Source of the DNA: Kingdonia uniflora
Taxonomy: Eukaryota; Streptophyta; Magnoliopsida; Ranunculales; Circaeasteraceae
Direction: 5' to 3'
Length of the DNA stretch: 64,000 bases
Assembly (NCBI GenBank): GCA_014058105.1
Contig: JACGCM010002238.1
Coordinates: forward strand, 558,001 to 622,000
Part shown: one piece after another, positions 11,317 to 23,207 of the stretch
Numbering within the stretch: the first letter of the stretch is position 1
How the letters are laid out: every line of letters starts with the position of its first letter
Program-made: the position numbers and the translations under genes
Notes under the pieces: generated by a model
Database searches by the model: none
The model's input: the letters and a program-made list of their open reading frames with translations, nothing else
Told to the model about the DNA's origin: nothing

Positions 11317-11573
11317 TGCACATGGCACATACATGTGTAACATGAAGTAAACAAGTCAAGCTTGAGCAACAAATGGTAGTCAATGAATAATGAGTAATAG
11401 TTGTTCATAGTTGGTGGCATAGTAAGGTATTGTTTAGATTACAGCTTATCATAGCCAAGTTGTTTTCCTCTTGTAATGCCTATATAAGGCTTGATATATG
11501 TTGTAATCACATCATCTCATTTCAAGTTTGATCAATAAACATTTTTTCTATAGAGTTTAGAACTCTATTTTCA
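11317..11573 (+). mobile_element. Copia C 5' LTR
   Basis: The plus-strand LTR ends at TTTTCA (11573), six bases before the primer site. It has a TATA box (CCTATATAAGG near 11480) and AATAAA-like signals (ATCAATAAAC near 11530). The 5' edge is set where copia A coding sequence ends and could be off by tens of bases. No second LTR is present. Confidence 0.65.
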
Positions 11574-11578
11574 ACTTC

Positions 11579-11590
11579 TGGTATCAGAGC
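11579..11590 (+). other. Copia C primer-binding site
   Basis: TGGTATCAGAGC, the standard initiator Met tRNA complement, just 3' of the LTR. Confidence 0.85.
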
Positions 11591-11713
11591 GAGCACGGTT
11601 TCAGGCTCGACAGCACGAAGGTGACGACATGAAAAAATAAATTTTTTCTAGTATTCCATCGAGATATTTTTCATTCAGTCGAGGTTATTGATTTTGTCTA
11701 TTTTTTGCAAAAA

Positions 11714-12906
11714 ATGAAGAAGAATTATGTTCAAGCGGCGATTCCTAAATTTGATGGTTACTACAGCCATTGAAGTTTAATTATGGAGAATTTCTTGATG
11801 TCTAAGAAGTATTGGAACTTCGTTGAAGTTGGTGTTTCTAACCATTAGAAAGAAATGACGACCGCTCAAATATCCAAGATCGAGGAATTACGATTAAAAG
11901 GCTTAAAAGTCAAAATTTATTTATTTCAAACTATTGATCGTAACATCTTGGAGACGATCCTACGCAAGGAGACATCCAAAGATATTTGAGATGCAATGAA
12001 GAAAAATATATTAGGAAATCTCTAAAATAAAGTGGGCACATCTACAGCCACTTCGTGTAGATTTTGAGACTCTTCATATGCAACTGACAGAGTCTGTTTG
12101 GGAGTATTTCTTCAGAACCAAGGCCATTTCCAACAAGATGAGAACAAATGGAGAAAAGATGGAGGATATTATGATAATTGATAAGATTCTTCGGTTAATG
12201 ACATCAAATTTTGATTACGTGGTATGTTCGATCGAGGAGTCGAAAGAATCAACAAACATGTAACAGTGGAGGAAGCGCTATAATCTCAACTCTTAATCAA
12301 CAATTAATCAGCAAAGAGAAAAGAAACAAGTCGAGAAAAAGGTAACCGCGATAACCGATTCTCAAATTATTGTGGAAGAGATAGAGGAAGCGACAATCAA
12401 CATAGTGGAGGCCAAAAGTAAAAAATGTTTGATAAGTCAAATATCAAATGTTACAAGTGTAACAGATACGACCACTATCATTCTGAATGTCGTTATCAAT
12501 TTTATAAGGAAAACGAAAAAAAATTCAATTTTTCAAAAAAAGAACATAAATTTTTTTTCTTTTGGTTTGCAAAACCAAAGAATAATCTCATACCGAAAAA
12601 TATTTTAGTCAAAACATATGGTACTTGGACACATGTGAAAGTAACCATATGTGTGGTGAAAAATCCATATTTCACAAAATGGATGATTATTTCAGAATCT
12701 CTAAAAAATCTGAAGATATTTCTACAATTTTTATTATGGGGAAAGGTGATATCAAAATTTGGGCTAAAGATAATACTCATTAGACAATCTCAAGTATTTT
12801 CTATGTCCCGAACTTGAAGAGTAATTTACTCAGTGTGGGGCAACTTCAGGAAAAGGGGTATGTGATCATCATCAAGAATAGAGTTTGTCAAATTCAAGAT
12901 CCGAAG
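11714..12906 (+). pseudogene. Copia C gag and start of protease, truncated
   Basis: ATG at 11714. It is a copia gag of the UBN2 type: IPKFDGYYSH, LIMENFLMSKKYW, then ESVWEYFFRTKAISNKM and MTSNFDYVVCSIEES at 12090-12240. A zinc knuckle CYKCNRYDHYHSEC (CX2CX4HX4C) lies near 12445-12490. Protease-end landmarks YVPNLKSNLLSVGQL appear near 12800. Stops and frameshifts throughout. The frame is cut at 12906 by the gypsy D LTR; the rest of pol is not found beyond it. Confidence 0.88.
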
Positions 12907-14975
12907 TGCCACGCCCCAAATTCCAATAGTTAAAGCATATTAAAATAATGACATCCAAGGCGTACAGGTCGGGGAATCCATAGATTCGCCCCCATGAATA
13001 ACCATGCTAATAAAAAATAGCTCAGTCATTCACTATAGCAATATCATCAGAGTAAAAAGAAGAATAAAGTGGATGCAAAAGATATATATATCAAACTGAA
13101 AATATAGATACAATATCACGATAATGTACAACGAAAAAAGCTAAGATCATCGTACAAGAATACAATAACTAGGACAAATCTGCAGCAGCAAAACTGCCTC
13201 CAACACAAGTGAAACCCTCAGCAAAACCAGCAACGCCACTAAAAGGGGGGACAAAATGAGAGTGAGTAAAACCACGGCTCCCTAATGTCCAACAAAGCTA
13301 AATAACCTACTAATAAAACTGGTACAGAGAAAGAGAAAGAGGTAAATGAGATAGGGGATGTTTAAGGTACAGTAATATAAGTAAAGAATAGAGGTAAGAG
13401 GAAATATCTAAGAGAAGGGGAATAGAGATATGATGATGTGATGATATGATATGATATGATATGATGTGATTCTAGAATTGTCCTAAGACTGAATGTTTAT
13501 GATGCGATGAAATCAATGAACTAAACCCTATTATAAAGTATATATGGGTTGATCAACCGCTAATACATAATTACCTTAAAGAGATGTCAATTGGATACAA
13601 GGGGTACGATTTTTGTCAAGCTCAACCACGCTAAGGATTTATCACTTGATCAGAGTGTTCGGGCTTTCCAGCCCACGAAGCCAACGTCCGAACTTTATTT
13701 ACAATTCCAAGGAATTTTAACCTCACGGAGGGTAAGACGGGTACCTGAGAAAAACTGCCTCATACTATCCCACACTCCCGGAAGGGTAATAGATATGATA
13801 GTATCCAGCCTGAACTTCACCTACTATTTTAACCCGATATAGGAATCCTAAATCCTATCGAAGGTTAGCCGATGTAGAGCTGTTTTATGTATCCGACCTC
13901 GTTAAGTTAAAAGAGTATAAAATCAACAGATGCAAATAGAGCCCATGGATCAAAACATAATAGTCGCCAACACGGCCAACAGACATAGGATAACCACTTG
14001 CCTGAGAGAATGGTAAACAATCCTTACACAACAACCAATCACAAAGGAGGTGCAAGAGAGGAGAAGATTAAATTTGAGAGAGAGAGAGTACGTGTGTGTG
14101 TGTTTAAGATCTGAAAAAATATAATAGTCGCCAACACGGCCAACACACATAGGATAACCACCTGCCTGAGAGAATGGTAAACAATCCTTACACGACAGCC
14201 AATCACAAAGAAGGTGCAAGAGAGGAGAAGATTAAATTTGAGAGAGAGAGAGAGTGCGTGTGTGTGTGTTTAAGATCTGAAGTAAAATGGGGAATAAAAA
14301 CCCTAAATAACCAACACTCATCTCGAGGCAAGATCTGCAGCCAAGAATTACAAGAGAAGGACCCAACTGGTCGTCAAAACATACCTCTGTTCGAACATAA
14401 TATATTTTTGCTCGAACAAAATAAGACAGGAAGAAACATATTCGAACATAAATAAGTTTGTTTGAATAAAATGAGACAAAGAGAAATCAACTGAACAGAC
14501 ATCTATTCGAACAGAGAAAAATTCGTTCGAATATAATGAAACAGTTAGAAATCTATTCGAACAAAAAAATAAGTTGTTCGAATAAAATGAGGCAGGAAGA
14601 AACATATTCGAACAGAAACAAGTTTGTTCGAATAAAATGAGAAAATCCAAAACTCCAGAAAACATGAAGATTCCGCTCAGACAAAAAATTGGCAAAAACC
14701 CAAAAGTCTTCCTAAGATCCCCTCGGATCACACACCACATAACAACGTAAAAGCAACATACACTCCGACCAAACCAACCACGGGCTCCTGAAAACACAAC
14801 TCAACCTCTACTGCCCAACAACCACCGAAATCACAGAAATGAAGAACACAAAACCTGATAATATAATTAATATAAGGATGCATAATGCATAGTAATATAT
14901 GTATAATAATAATAAATAATACTACATAAATAAAAATAATAAAATGAAATATAAAAAAAAATCCGGGTCACTACA
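12907..14975 (-). mobile_element. Gypsy D 3' LTR (2.07 kb, minus orientation)
   Basis: Minus strand starts TGTAGTGACCCGG at 14975 and ends GGGGCGTGGCA at 12907. A purine-rich tract (AGAAGGGTAGAT) lies just outside. It shares its 3' end with the LTR at 385-2323. It inserted in copia C protease after position 12906. Long LTRs and the chromodomain-like C-terminus of the adjacent pol suggest the Tekay group of chromoviruses. Confidence 0.85.
13957..14284. repeat. 164-bp tandem duplication inside gypsy D LTR
   Basis: The block starting ATAATAGTCGCCAACACGG at 13957 recurs at 14121. It includes a (GA)n and (GT)n stretch and ends in TTTAAGATCTGAA. Copies differ at a few bases. The second LTR fragment (16963-17570) stops inside the corresponding unit. 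Confidence 0.9.
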
Positions 14976-15019
14976 ATCTACCCTTCTAAAAGAAATTTTG
15001 CCCCAAAATTTAAAATACC

Positions 15020-16962
15020 TCAACCAGAGAACAAGTGCAGATAACGATCTCTCACATCCACCTCTAACTCCCAAGAAGCCTCGTTAAGTCCATGGTGACT
15101 CCATTGCACCTTCACGAAAGGAATAACCTTGCTACGTAGAACCTTATCCTCGCGGTCCAGAATACACACTGGATGCTCCACATACGAGGCATCTTCCTGA
15201 ACCTTTAGGGGATCCCAATCAATTACATGAGTAGGATCCCACGCATACTTCCTAAGCATAGAAACATAAAATACATTATGAACTCTATCTAGCTGCGGCG
15301 GCAATACCAAACGGTAAGCCAACTCTCCAACCCTAACAAGTATCTCAAAAGGTCCAATGAGTCTCGGAGCCAACTTTCCCTTCTTACTGAAATGCATCAC
15401 GCCCTTCATCGGAGAAACCTTCAGTAGAACGTGATCACCAATCTCAAACTCCAACGGTCTCCTGCGAATGTCTACATAACTCTTTTGTCGACTCTGTACT
15501 GTACGTAATCGATCCCTAATAATAGAAATAACCTATGTGGTCTAACAAACCAAATCTAGCCCTAGTAAACTCTGTTCACCAACTCTGCCCAACTCAACGG
15601 TGATCTACAGGGTCTGCCATACAAAGCCTCATAAGGTGTCATCCCAATGCTCGACTGGAAGCTATTATTATATGCAAACTCAACCCACGGTAAATGCTCA
15701 TCCCAACTGCCCTTGAAGTCCAACACATAATCCTAAAGCATGTCCTCAAGAATCTTGTTAACTCTCTTTGTCTAACCATCAGTCTGGGGGTGAAACGTTG
15801 TGCTAAAATCCAATCTAGTGTCCATAGCTCGCTGAAAACTCTTCTAAAATTTGTCGGTAAACCTAACATCTCAATCTGACACTATAGACATGGATACTCC
15901 ATCTAACCGTACTATCTCTTTCACGTACAACCTATTCAACTCATCAAGGGTCAAAGTCTAAAATGAGTTGACTTGGTCAATCGGTCAACAATTACCCAAA
16001 TTGAATCATGATTTTACTTTCTCCTCGGAAATCCCAATATTAAATCCATAGTCACATGTTCCCACTTCCACTCTGGAATATGTAAAGGTTTGAGCTGCCC
16101 CGCTGGTTTCTGGTGCTCGGCTTTTACCTGCTGACATGTAAAATACTTGGAAATGAACTCAGTTATCTCTCACTTCATGTTGTCCTACCAATAATGTCTC
16201 TTCAAGTCCTGGTACATCTTTGTACTGCCTGGATGAATAGTATACCTAGAGCCGTGAGCCTCACTCATAATCTCACGCTTCAATACCTCTGAATCTGGCA
16301 TACATAATCTCCCCCTGTATCTGATACTACTATCTGAACTAACTGTCCAATCGGGTCTGCTATCATCTGAAGCCCAAGAATGTAACCTTGCATCCTGCTC
16401 CTGAGCTTCCACAATTCGAGAAATCAAGGACGGTTGAACTCTCAAATTAACAATAAAAACCATCGGTACCCTGTGAAAATAAACTTAGCCCCGAATCTGC
16501 TATATCACGAAGTAGCAACCATTCGCGAATCATAAGACGAGCAAGAAATACCCTAGGCAAGCGGCTCAAAGTGTCAGCCACCACATTTGCCTTCCCTGGG
16601 TAATACTGCAAGTCAACATCATAATCTTTCAGGAACTTCATCCATCTGCGCTGCCTCATATTCAACTCCTTCTGAGAGAAAAGGTATCTCAAACTCTTAT
16701 GATCCGAAAAGAGCTCAAACCTTTCCCCGAAAAGATAATGTCGCCAAATCTTCAAAGCATATACCACAGTCGCCAACTCAAGGTCATAAGTAGGATAGTT
16801 CTTCCCGTGTACCTTAAGATGTCTAGAAGCATAAGCAACAACCTTTCCTTCCTGTATCAATACACAACCAAGTCCGCTGAGTGACGTATCGTTGTAAACC
16901 ATATATTTCTGCCCACTGGAAGGAACAATAAGAACTGGAGTTGTAGTCAACCTCTTCTTCAA
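15020..16962 (-). pseudogene. Gypsy D pol fragment: RNase H, integrase, chromodomain-like end
   Basis: Minus strand. RNase H runs 16962-16530 with [46 protein letters not shown] and [11 protein letters not shown]. The integrase HHCC region runs near 16185-16300 (HGSRYTIHPGSTKMYQDL). The integrase core between 15480 and 16140 is degenerate. The C-terminal domain 15454-15020 has GDHVLLKVSPMKGVMHF, KGKLAPRLIGPFEIL and, at the end, VKVQWSHHGLNEASWE, a chromodomain-like motif. Gag, protease and RT are absent: at 16962 the frame runs straight into LTR sequence. Confidence 0.92.
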
Positions 16963-17570
16963 CTCGTATGATGATATGATATGATATGATATGATATGAT
17001 ATGATGTGATTCTAGAATTGTCCTAAGACTGAATGTTTATGATGCGATGAAATCAATAAACTAGACCCTATTATAAAGTATATATGGGTTGATCAACCGC
17101 TAATACATAATAACCTTAAAGAGATCTCAATTAGATACAAGGGGTACGATTTTTGTCAAGCTCGACCACACTAAGGATTTATCACTTGATCAGAGTGTTT
17201 TGGGTTTTTCAACCCACGAAGCCAACGTCCAAACTTTATTTACAATTCCAAGGAATTTCAATCTCACGGAGGGTAAGACGGGTACCTGAAGAAAACTGCA
17301 TCATACTATCCCACACTCCCGGATGGGTAATAGATATAATAATATCCAGCCTGAACTTCACCTACTATTTTAACCCGATATAGGAATCCTAAATCCTATC
17401 GAAGGTTAGCCGATGTAGAGCTGTTTTATGTATCCGACCTCGTTAAGTTAAAAGAGTATAAAATCAACAGATGCAAACAGATCCCAAGGATCAAAACATA
17501 ATAGCCGCCAACACGGCCAACACACATAGGATAATCACCTGCGTGAGAGAATGGTAAACAATCCTTACAT
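16963..17570 (-). mobile_element. Gypsy D 5' LTR fragment
   Basis: About 600 bases nearly identical to 13430-14030 of the 3' LTR, beginning in the same ATGAT-repeat microsatellite and stopping at ATCCTTACA. Only the middle of the LTR is kept. Joining it to RNase H implies a deletion of several kilobases. Confidence 0.88.
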
Positions 17571-18933
17571 AGATGAATAGTGACTACTAGTCACAACATC
17601 CAAACCACATCAGTCTCAAAACGACTGAAGCACTGTATTTAAGGACAAGGCCACGAGAATATTACACGAATGCACAACTTCCTAAAAGACAAAAGAGAAA
17701 CACAATACTACATGCATAACATTAGGAAACAAGTTGAATTAACAACTATACAGAAGAATCCAAAATGGACTATAACTAAATCACATAACACTCACTGCCA
17801 ATACATAAAGGGCACGATAAGGAGTACATTTTGAACCCCTGAACCCAAGCCTTTCTTGTTCATCTCGGCTATGTAATAGAATTTGTGTTTGTACTGCTTA
17901 ACCAAACACAAAAAAACACCCGCAACGCATAGGCAAGATCCTAAACATCTATTATACATTAGGCAATGGTATTTTTCGCATAGACATATTCACCATTGTC
18001 TCAAAGTTAAAGAGGGGCTGGGATTTATGGGGAGAAGGGAGATGGACGGCATTGATTAATTTTACTCCATTACCTATGGGTATTTTGGGCAAAATACTGA
18101 AAATAGGTAGTTTAGTCTTAGTCCATTTGTATCTCTCAACAACTTAGCCCGACTTTTCACCCTCCCAAAGCCATCTCATCATCTCTCCCAAAGAAGGTCT
18201 CTCCCATCAGCTCTCTTTCTAAGCATGGTTCTCTCTCTCTTTCAGTTATACTTCCTATAGTGTTATAAGGATTTGGGTTTACTTCTTTGGGTGTATAGTG
18301 AAGCATCATGTGGCAGTTGATTACAAGAGCTTCACCTTCACTTCCCTCTTTCGAACCCTAAGTTATTCAATTAAGGAGGCAAACCCATAAGAACTTGAAG
18401 CAATGACTCTAAATTTCAACCCTACATTTCGGGATCTCGTAAAATTTACCATCTTTGATCCCAACAATGGCAAAAATCGAAGAATTTCAAAAGCAAAAAC
18501 AACGTGAAGATAGAACTCTCAATCTCCTTCGCGAATCAATGATCAATCAAAGTATCTCTTTCTCTACATTTCAATGTTTCTTGATCTGTTTGTGATCGCT
18601 TATTTTGCTTCGTTCTCTTAATAGAGTTATCGAAAAGTCACCGCAAAAGAACAAAGAGGCGTTTAATGAGGTGGATGAAATTCCCAAGAGTAATCCCTCA
18701 TGTAATTCTTCAGCTCCAAGATGAAAGTTTGGGAGAAAATGTCATCAGACTACTCAGCATATTTATTCAAGAGGTACTCTTCTTGATTCAAAAAATTTCT
18801 TATTAGAATCTTGGGCTCAAATTGGTGTCTGGGGTTTGATGTTTAAGCGTTTAAGGTCGCACATTTACTTGGTTTTTCTAAATTTTGATTTGGGGTTCTC
18901 TCAAAAATAATGTTATAAGAACTTAATTATGTT
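17571..18933. other. Gene-poor stretch
   Basis: No recognised gene. A possibly expressed gene start lies around 18150-18480: CT-rich leader-like sequence, then short frames such as ATGACTCTAAATTTC at 18403 and ATGGCAAAAATCG at 18466. Neither stays open or matches a family I know. 17571-18000 shows nothing. Confidence 0.4.
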
Positions 18934-19316
18934 TTTACAGCTTGGGTATTGGAAGATTATTGCAGAATTTACTATCGATATTTTGCAATTTGAAAATTGA
19001 TCAGACAGAACCATTGAGATATTTGTTGGTGTGCCTACATGAAATATAAAGAAGCTAATTGAAAGTGTATCACAAGCATTAACTAACTTGAAAGAACAGC
19101 AATCATATAACACATTTTTACAGCTTGGGTTATCGGAACTTACAAAGGGTATTGATATTTTGCGAGTTTTCTACCATTTGGTTAGCAATTCGAAAATTGA
19201 TCAGACACAACCATTGAGATATTTGTTGGTGTGCCTACATTAAATATGAAGAAGCTAATTGAAAGCGTATCACAAGCATTAACTAACTTGAAAGAACTGC
19301 AATCATATAACACACT
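18934..19316. repeat. Two tandem ~183-198 bp units with residual coding flavour
   Basis: The unit TTTTACAGCTTGGG... starts at 18934 and again at 19117; the second copy has a few small insertions. Read in plus frames it gives SKIDQTQPLRYLLVCLH and then KKLIESVSQALTNLKELQSYN, protein-like but broken by stops. TTTTTACAG at each unit start resembles an intron acceptor, so this may be a duplicated exon of an unidentified gene. Confidence 0.6.
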
Positions 19317-19529
19317 CAGCAAACAAACATTAACCACAGGATTACGAATTTTTAATCAAAATCATAGTAAAACATTGATATGAATAGCATCAAATAGAAA
19401 ACGGTGTTCCAACACGTAAAATTCGAGAAAAAAATGTGGAAGAAAGCCACAACAACACAAATACTCAAACCCTGCACATGATCATTCGAATATTTCTTGA
19501 GCAGAAGAACATGACCGGCTCATTAAGTA

Positions 19530-20043
19530 TAACATCCTGCCAGGCCTTTCTTAGAGAAAACTAACTCAAAGCTTTCATTCGTTTCCATCAAGCTCTCCAG
19601 GTAACGCATTTGGATGGAGGGATAAACACAACATCCATTACATCTCCGATAAAAAACCTCACTAGCTCCATTTGTTTTCCCTTTCCTGAATGATATATAT
19701 TCACTTCTTTGAAGTGACGCCGTAAATAATTAAGAGAAAGATGCGTCCAGCTCTGATTTCGAAGATCTATCAATCTCATGGGATTCTCAGTCTGAAACTT
19801 AAATCAAGAACACAAGAAGAATCATACAGATGATGGTAGTAAATATATAATATGATTTTTTATTTCAAATAAAAAGTATGCTGTATAAACTGAATGGAGA
19901 AGAAGAAAAGAACTTCGTATACCTTTAAGGACACAGAGCATGCACTGGAACTCATTCGAAGAACCTCTAAATGAACAGAGAAACTGAGTATGTGACTAAG
20001 TATGCGAACTAATCTCTCTTTACCGCCCACAAACATTTCTTTG
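19530..20043 (-). pseudogene. Possible F-box/FBD-type C-terminal fragment
   Basis: Minus strand: a frame at 19779-19590 contains HFKEVNIYHSGKGKQMELVRFF, and after a frameshift YLESLMETNESFELVFSKKG ends at a stop near 19535. The order of a charged beta strand, then MELVRFF, then a closing exxFS resembles the FBD domain at the end of plant F-box/LRR proteins. It sits directly downstream of the truncated FTSH4 exon, as if joined by rearrangement. The identification is weak: no F-box or leucine repeats are visible. Confidence 0.28.
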
Positions 20044-22127
20044 CAAGATCAGCCCCAAAAAATCCAGGTGTTCCTCTCGCAATGACCATCAGATCCACAT
20101 CGTCACCTTTAAGAACCTATACATTTTATAATGAAAATTATAGATTAGCAACTTAAGGTGAAGCAGAAATTCAAATTAATTTATTGTTCCCTAATCAAGG
20201 CATAGTAACGATTCCGGATATGTCTGTAATTCTGTCACTATGGAGAAACCCCTTTAACTCTTGGAAAACTGTCTATATACAAAATCAGAGATGAGAAATA
20301 GGAATACCAATCCAGATAATATACTGAAAAGAAGACCTCGGATCTATCTAAACATTAAAGGAATTAAAGGATACAATATATGATGCCATCAATAATTGGC
20401 TACAACAATAAAATGCCTATTTATATAGGAAATCTGTTAATAAAATGTCAAGCAAAAATAAATAAAAAAATTCATTTAGTGTGCCACCGACAAGATAGTA
20501 CAGCAATAATGTGGCGTATAATTGTGATTGTCAGGCAATTGGATAAATCTGAAAATAATCGTGAATTAATAGTAGTACTGAATTGCTGATTTTGAGTAGT
20601 ACTCTGGTCGGATGAAAATCATCTTAAAACAAGACGGAGAATTTTATGACGGGATCCTATCAGCATGTACCTACCATATTTTCATCTAAAGAATTGTCCA
20701 GAAGTCCAATACCATGGTAGTATGGCACTATAAATTACCTATAAATAAGTGGCTAATACCTTCGACATATGGGATTCCATAATCTGTCTCCGTTCCTCAA
20801 CATCTGGATTGGGGACAACAATGCTTCGGTCAAAACGTCCCGGCCTGATAAGTGCTTTGTCTAAAGACTCTAGGAAGTTGGTCGCAGCAATCACAATAAT
20901 CCCTTCATTTTCCAATACCATGGTAGTATGGTACTATAAATTTCCTATAAATAAGTGGCTAATACCTTCGACATATGGGCTTCCATAATCTCTCTCCGTT
21001 CCTCAACATCGGGATTGGGGACAACAATGTTTCAGTCAAAACGTCCCGGCCTGATAAGTGCTTTGTCTAAAGACTCTAGGAAGTTGGTTGCAGCAATCAC
21101 AATAATCCCTTCATTTTGTTTAAAACCGTCCGACTCTACAAGAAATTGATTCAAAGTCATCTTCATGTATTGTTGATCTTTTGGATTACGACTCCCACCA
21201 ATTGCATCTATCTCATCAATAAAGATTATACAAGGATTTCGCTTCTTGGCCGCTGCAAAATGATCCCTCACTCTCCTGGCTCCCACACCAACAAACATCT
21301 CTTCGAACTCACTGCCACTGTACGAGAAGAAAGGTACTCCAGCTTCTCCCACAATGGCCCTTGCCAACATAGTTTTCCCTGTACCTGGTGGACCTACAAG
21401 CAAAATACCTTTTGGAAGCTTGCCTCCTAGACGGGTGAATCGCTGTGACAGAAAGAAAAAGTAAAGGTATAGAGACCAGTTTCAAAGAATATATATTGTA
21501 TAAATATAATTATGCTATCACCACAAAAAATTGGTGAAAATAGAACCGCAGTGATAAATGAAATAATTATACAATAACAAAAGAGATGTGCTACCAACTA
21601 ATTTCGAATCAATAATAACCCACATGAAAACTCTAAATATTTGTATTGTCAAGTAAATTGCGTGCATCTATTTACCTTTGGATCTCGAAGATAATGGACA
21701 ATTTCTTCTAGCTCAGCTTTAGCCTCATCCACATCCTTGACATCATTAAACTTTGTGTTGGATTCCATGCTAGGCTGTACTTCTTTGTTCAGCCCCAGCC
21801 CAAAAAAATATTATCAAAGACAAACCACTTAATCAATTTTAGAAGTGTATTTGAAACAAATTCTGGATCACTGGATCAAGCATCTAAAGATTATCAACCA
21901 TAATCCAATACCTTTACTTATTCCTCTATCCTCAATTAGCGCTCCAACACCTGAAATTAGGAGAAAGGCTAGAGCAATAGCTCGGAATGTATGCCATAAC
22001 TGCTCTTTGAACTGCCCACCTTCTGAGGTCACCATATGAAGCGGGGCACTAGCCGTTCCTAGGGCACCATCTTTTGCAGACTTCCCTGCATTCCTCAAAG
22101 CTGAAAGGCCACCAATACTTTCCACCT
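20044..22127 (-). pseudogene. FTSH4: FTSH4-type mitochondrial AAA protease pseudogene (partial)
   Basis: FTSH4 is a membrane AAA metalloprotease of the inner mitochondrial membrane. Minus-strand exons: 22127-21912 (SIGGLSALRNAGKSAKDG, then the transmembrane segment AIALAFLLISGVGALI); about 21801-21676 (DVDEAKAELEEIVHYLRDPK); 21442-20966, the AAA core with Walker A GPPGTGKT, Walker [13 protein letters not shown] and RPGRFD; and 20116-20044 ([19 protein letters not shown]). A TGA replaces the arginine codon after GRFD. The acceptor before the second exon shows no AG. The N-terminal exons and the whole zinc-peptidase part (HExxH) are missing. Exon phases and the [12 protein letters not shown] block match FTSH4 better than other FTSH members. 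Confidence 0.9.
20706..21117. repeat. 206-bp tandem duplication of an FTSH4 exon end
   Basis: 20706-20911 and 20912-21117 are near-identical and head to tail. Each includes the second half of the AAA exon ([11 protein letters not shown] to HMSKV), its splice donor and some intron. The copy joined to the rest of the exon (20912-21117) has the TGA nonsense codon. The extra copy (20706-20911) keeps the arginine codon. Confidence 0.95.
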
Positions 22128-22459
22128 CTGCAAATAAATTCTGATTCTCTCCTCTCCTTTCTCTGATATTGACAGTACATGCTTATATATCTTTTTCTTT
22201 TTGGACATTTTTGTTAGGCAAGTCCACATACACTGGGGAGTGGATACGTTTTGTTGCATCATGTGATGGGAGAAACCGATGGTGATCGCAGTGTTTGGTC
22301 GTATGTATCTCACCCCTACGTTGTAGTTCACTATTCATCTTCCTATGTCTACCAACTCTTTGAACCATGATGCCAACAAATTTTGTCTTAAAACTGTTAC
22401 TAAAAGTGATATCTGCTGTAGGTATGTTGAAGGTGAGATGGGCACAGTATCCTTAGCTA
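22128..22459. other. Unassigned stretch between FTSH4 fragment and transposon
   Basis: It would be intron or upstream sequence of FTSH4. Short minus frames (about 60-78 codons) have no family resemblance. An acceptor-like TTTGCAG precedes the first recognisable FTSH4 exon at 22127. Confidence 0.4.
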
Positions 22460-22495
22460 TAAGAGCATCTCCTAAAGTGTTTGATTGCCTTGGAT
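22460..22495 (+). repeat. Harbinger left TIR with TAA target site
   Basis: TAA, then GAGCATCTCCTAAAGTG and 16 further bases matching the inverted right end with about five mismatches over 33. Confidence 0.85.
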
Positions 22496-22596
22496 GTAAA
22501 AAAAGCCAAATCCAAGGTAGTCAGACTACATTTCCTCCAAGAGTACCTGACTTGGAATCTAAATAGGCACATAACACTTGGGCGTCTGTTGTTTTA

Positions 22597-22672
22597 AAAT
22601 AAAGGCGCCTAAAACTTGGGCGCCCAAATTATTTATAAAAAAAAATTAGGCGCCTAAGTCTTAGGCGCCTGA
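22597..22672. repeat. Left subterminal GGCGCC palindrome cluster
   Basis: Includes AAGGCGCCTAAAACTTGGGCGCC and a perfect 23-base palindrome at 22648-22670 with 11-base arms AGGCGCCTAAG around one T. Likely binding sites for element-encoded proteins, by analogy with subterminal repeats of other DNA transposons. Confidence 0.8.
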
Positions 22673-23207
22673 TGGACTGAAGCTTCAAGAGGAATCTGTT
22701 GGTCCTCTCTTGGCAAATTTCTTCCAACAAAACACTTCTCTCACTCTCACTCTCTATATATACACATTTATTTCAAATTTCCTTGGTGTAATTAAAGTAA
22801 ATGTATCATTCTAACAATTTGTTACTTGCTAATTTAGGGTATTCACTTGATTTTGTGATTTCTATTATTTAAAGTATTTTAGTGTATTGTAAAATTTTTC
22901 CAATATTGTGATTTTTTGGTAGAATTTAGGGTATTGATTGAATTTGGCTTTCATAGTGTTGAAATCACTAATTTTTACTCTTCTTGCATCCCAAAGTTTC
23001 ACTCCAATGTGTTGAAATTAGGGTATTGTGTGGAAAATAACGTTGAAAACGACGAACACGTCTTTGTGTTTGCTAAGAATTTAATATTATATTGTAATCA
23101 TAAGAATTTGACACCCTCTGATTGATTTCAATACTTCCTATTGCCCTGAGTATACTCCATTGGTCTTTATATAAATTAGTATGTGCTTATTAATGCAGAA
23201 TTTGACG

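Noticed and set aside
14174..14797. Open frames of 93 and 149 codons on both strands
   Set aside because: They fall in the gypsy D LTR and its 164-bp duplication, repetitive TTCGAACA-rich sequence, with no protein-family features.
21116..21430. 104-codon plus-strand frame opposite FTSH4
   Set aside because: Antisense shadow of the conserved AAA exon on the minus strand.
19530..22127. Working FTSH4 gene
   Set aside because: Missing N-terminal exons and the entire peptidase domain, a nonsense codon in the AAA domain and a lost acceptor.
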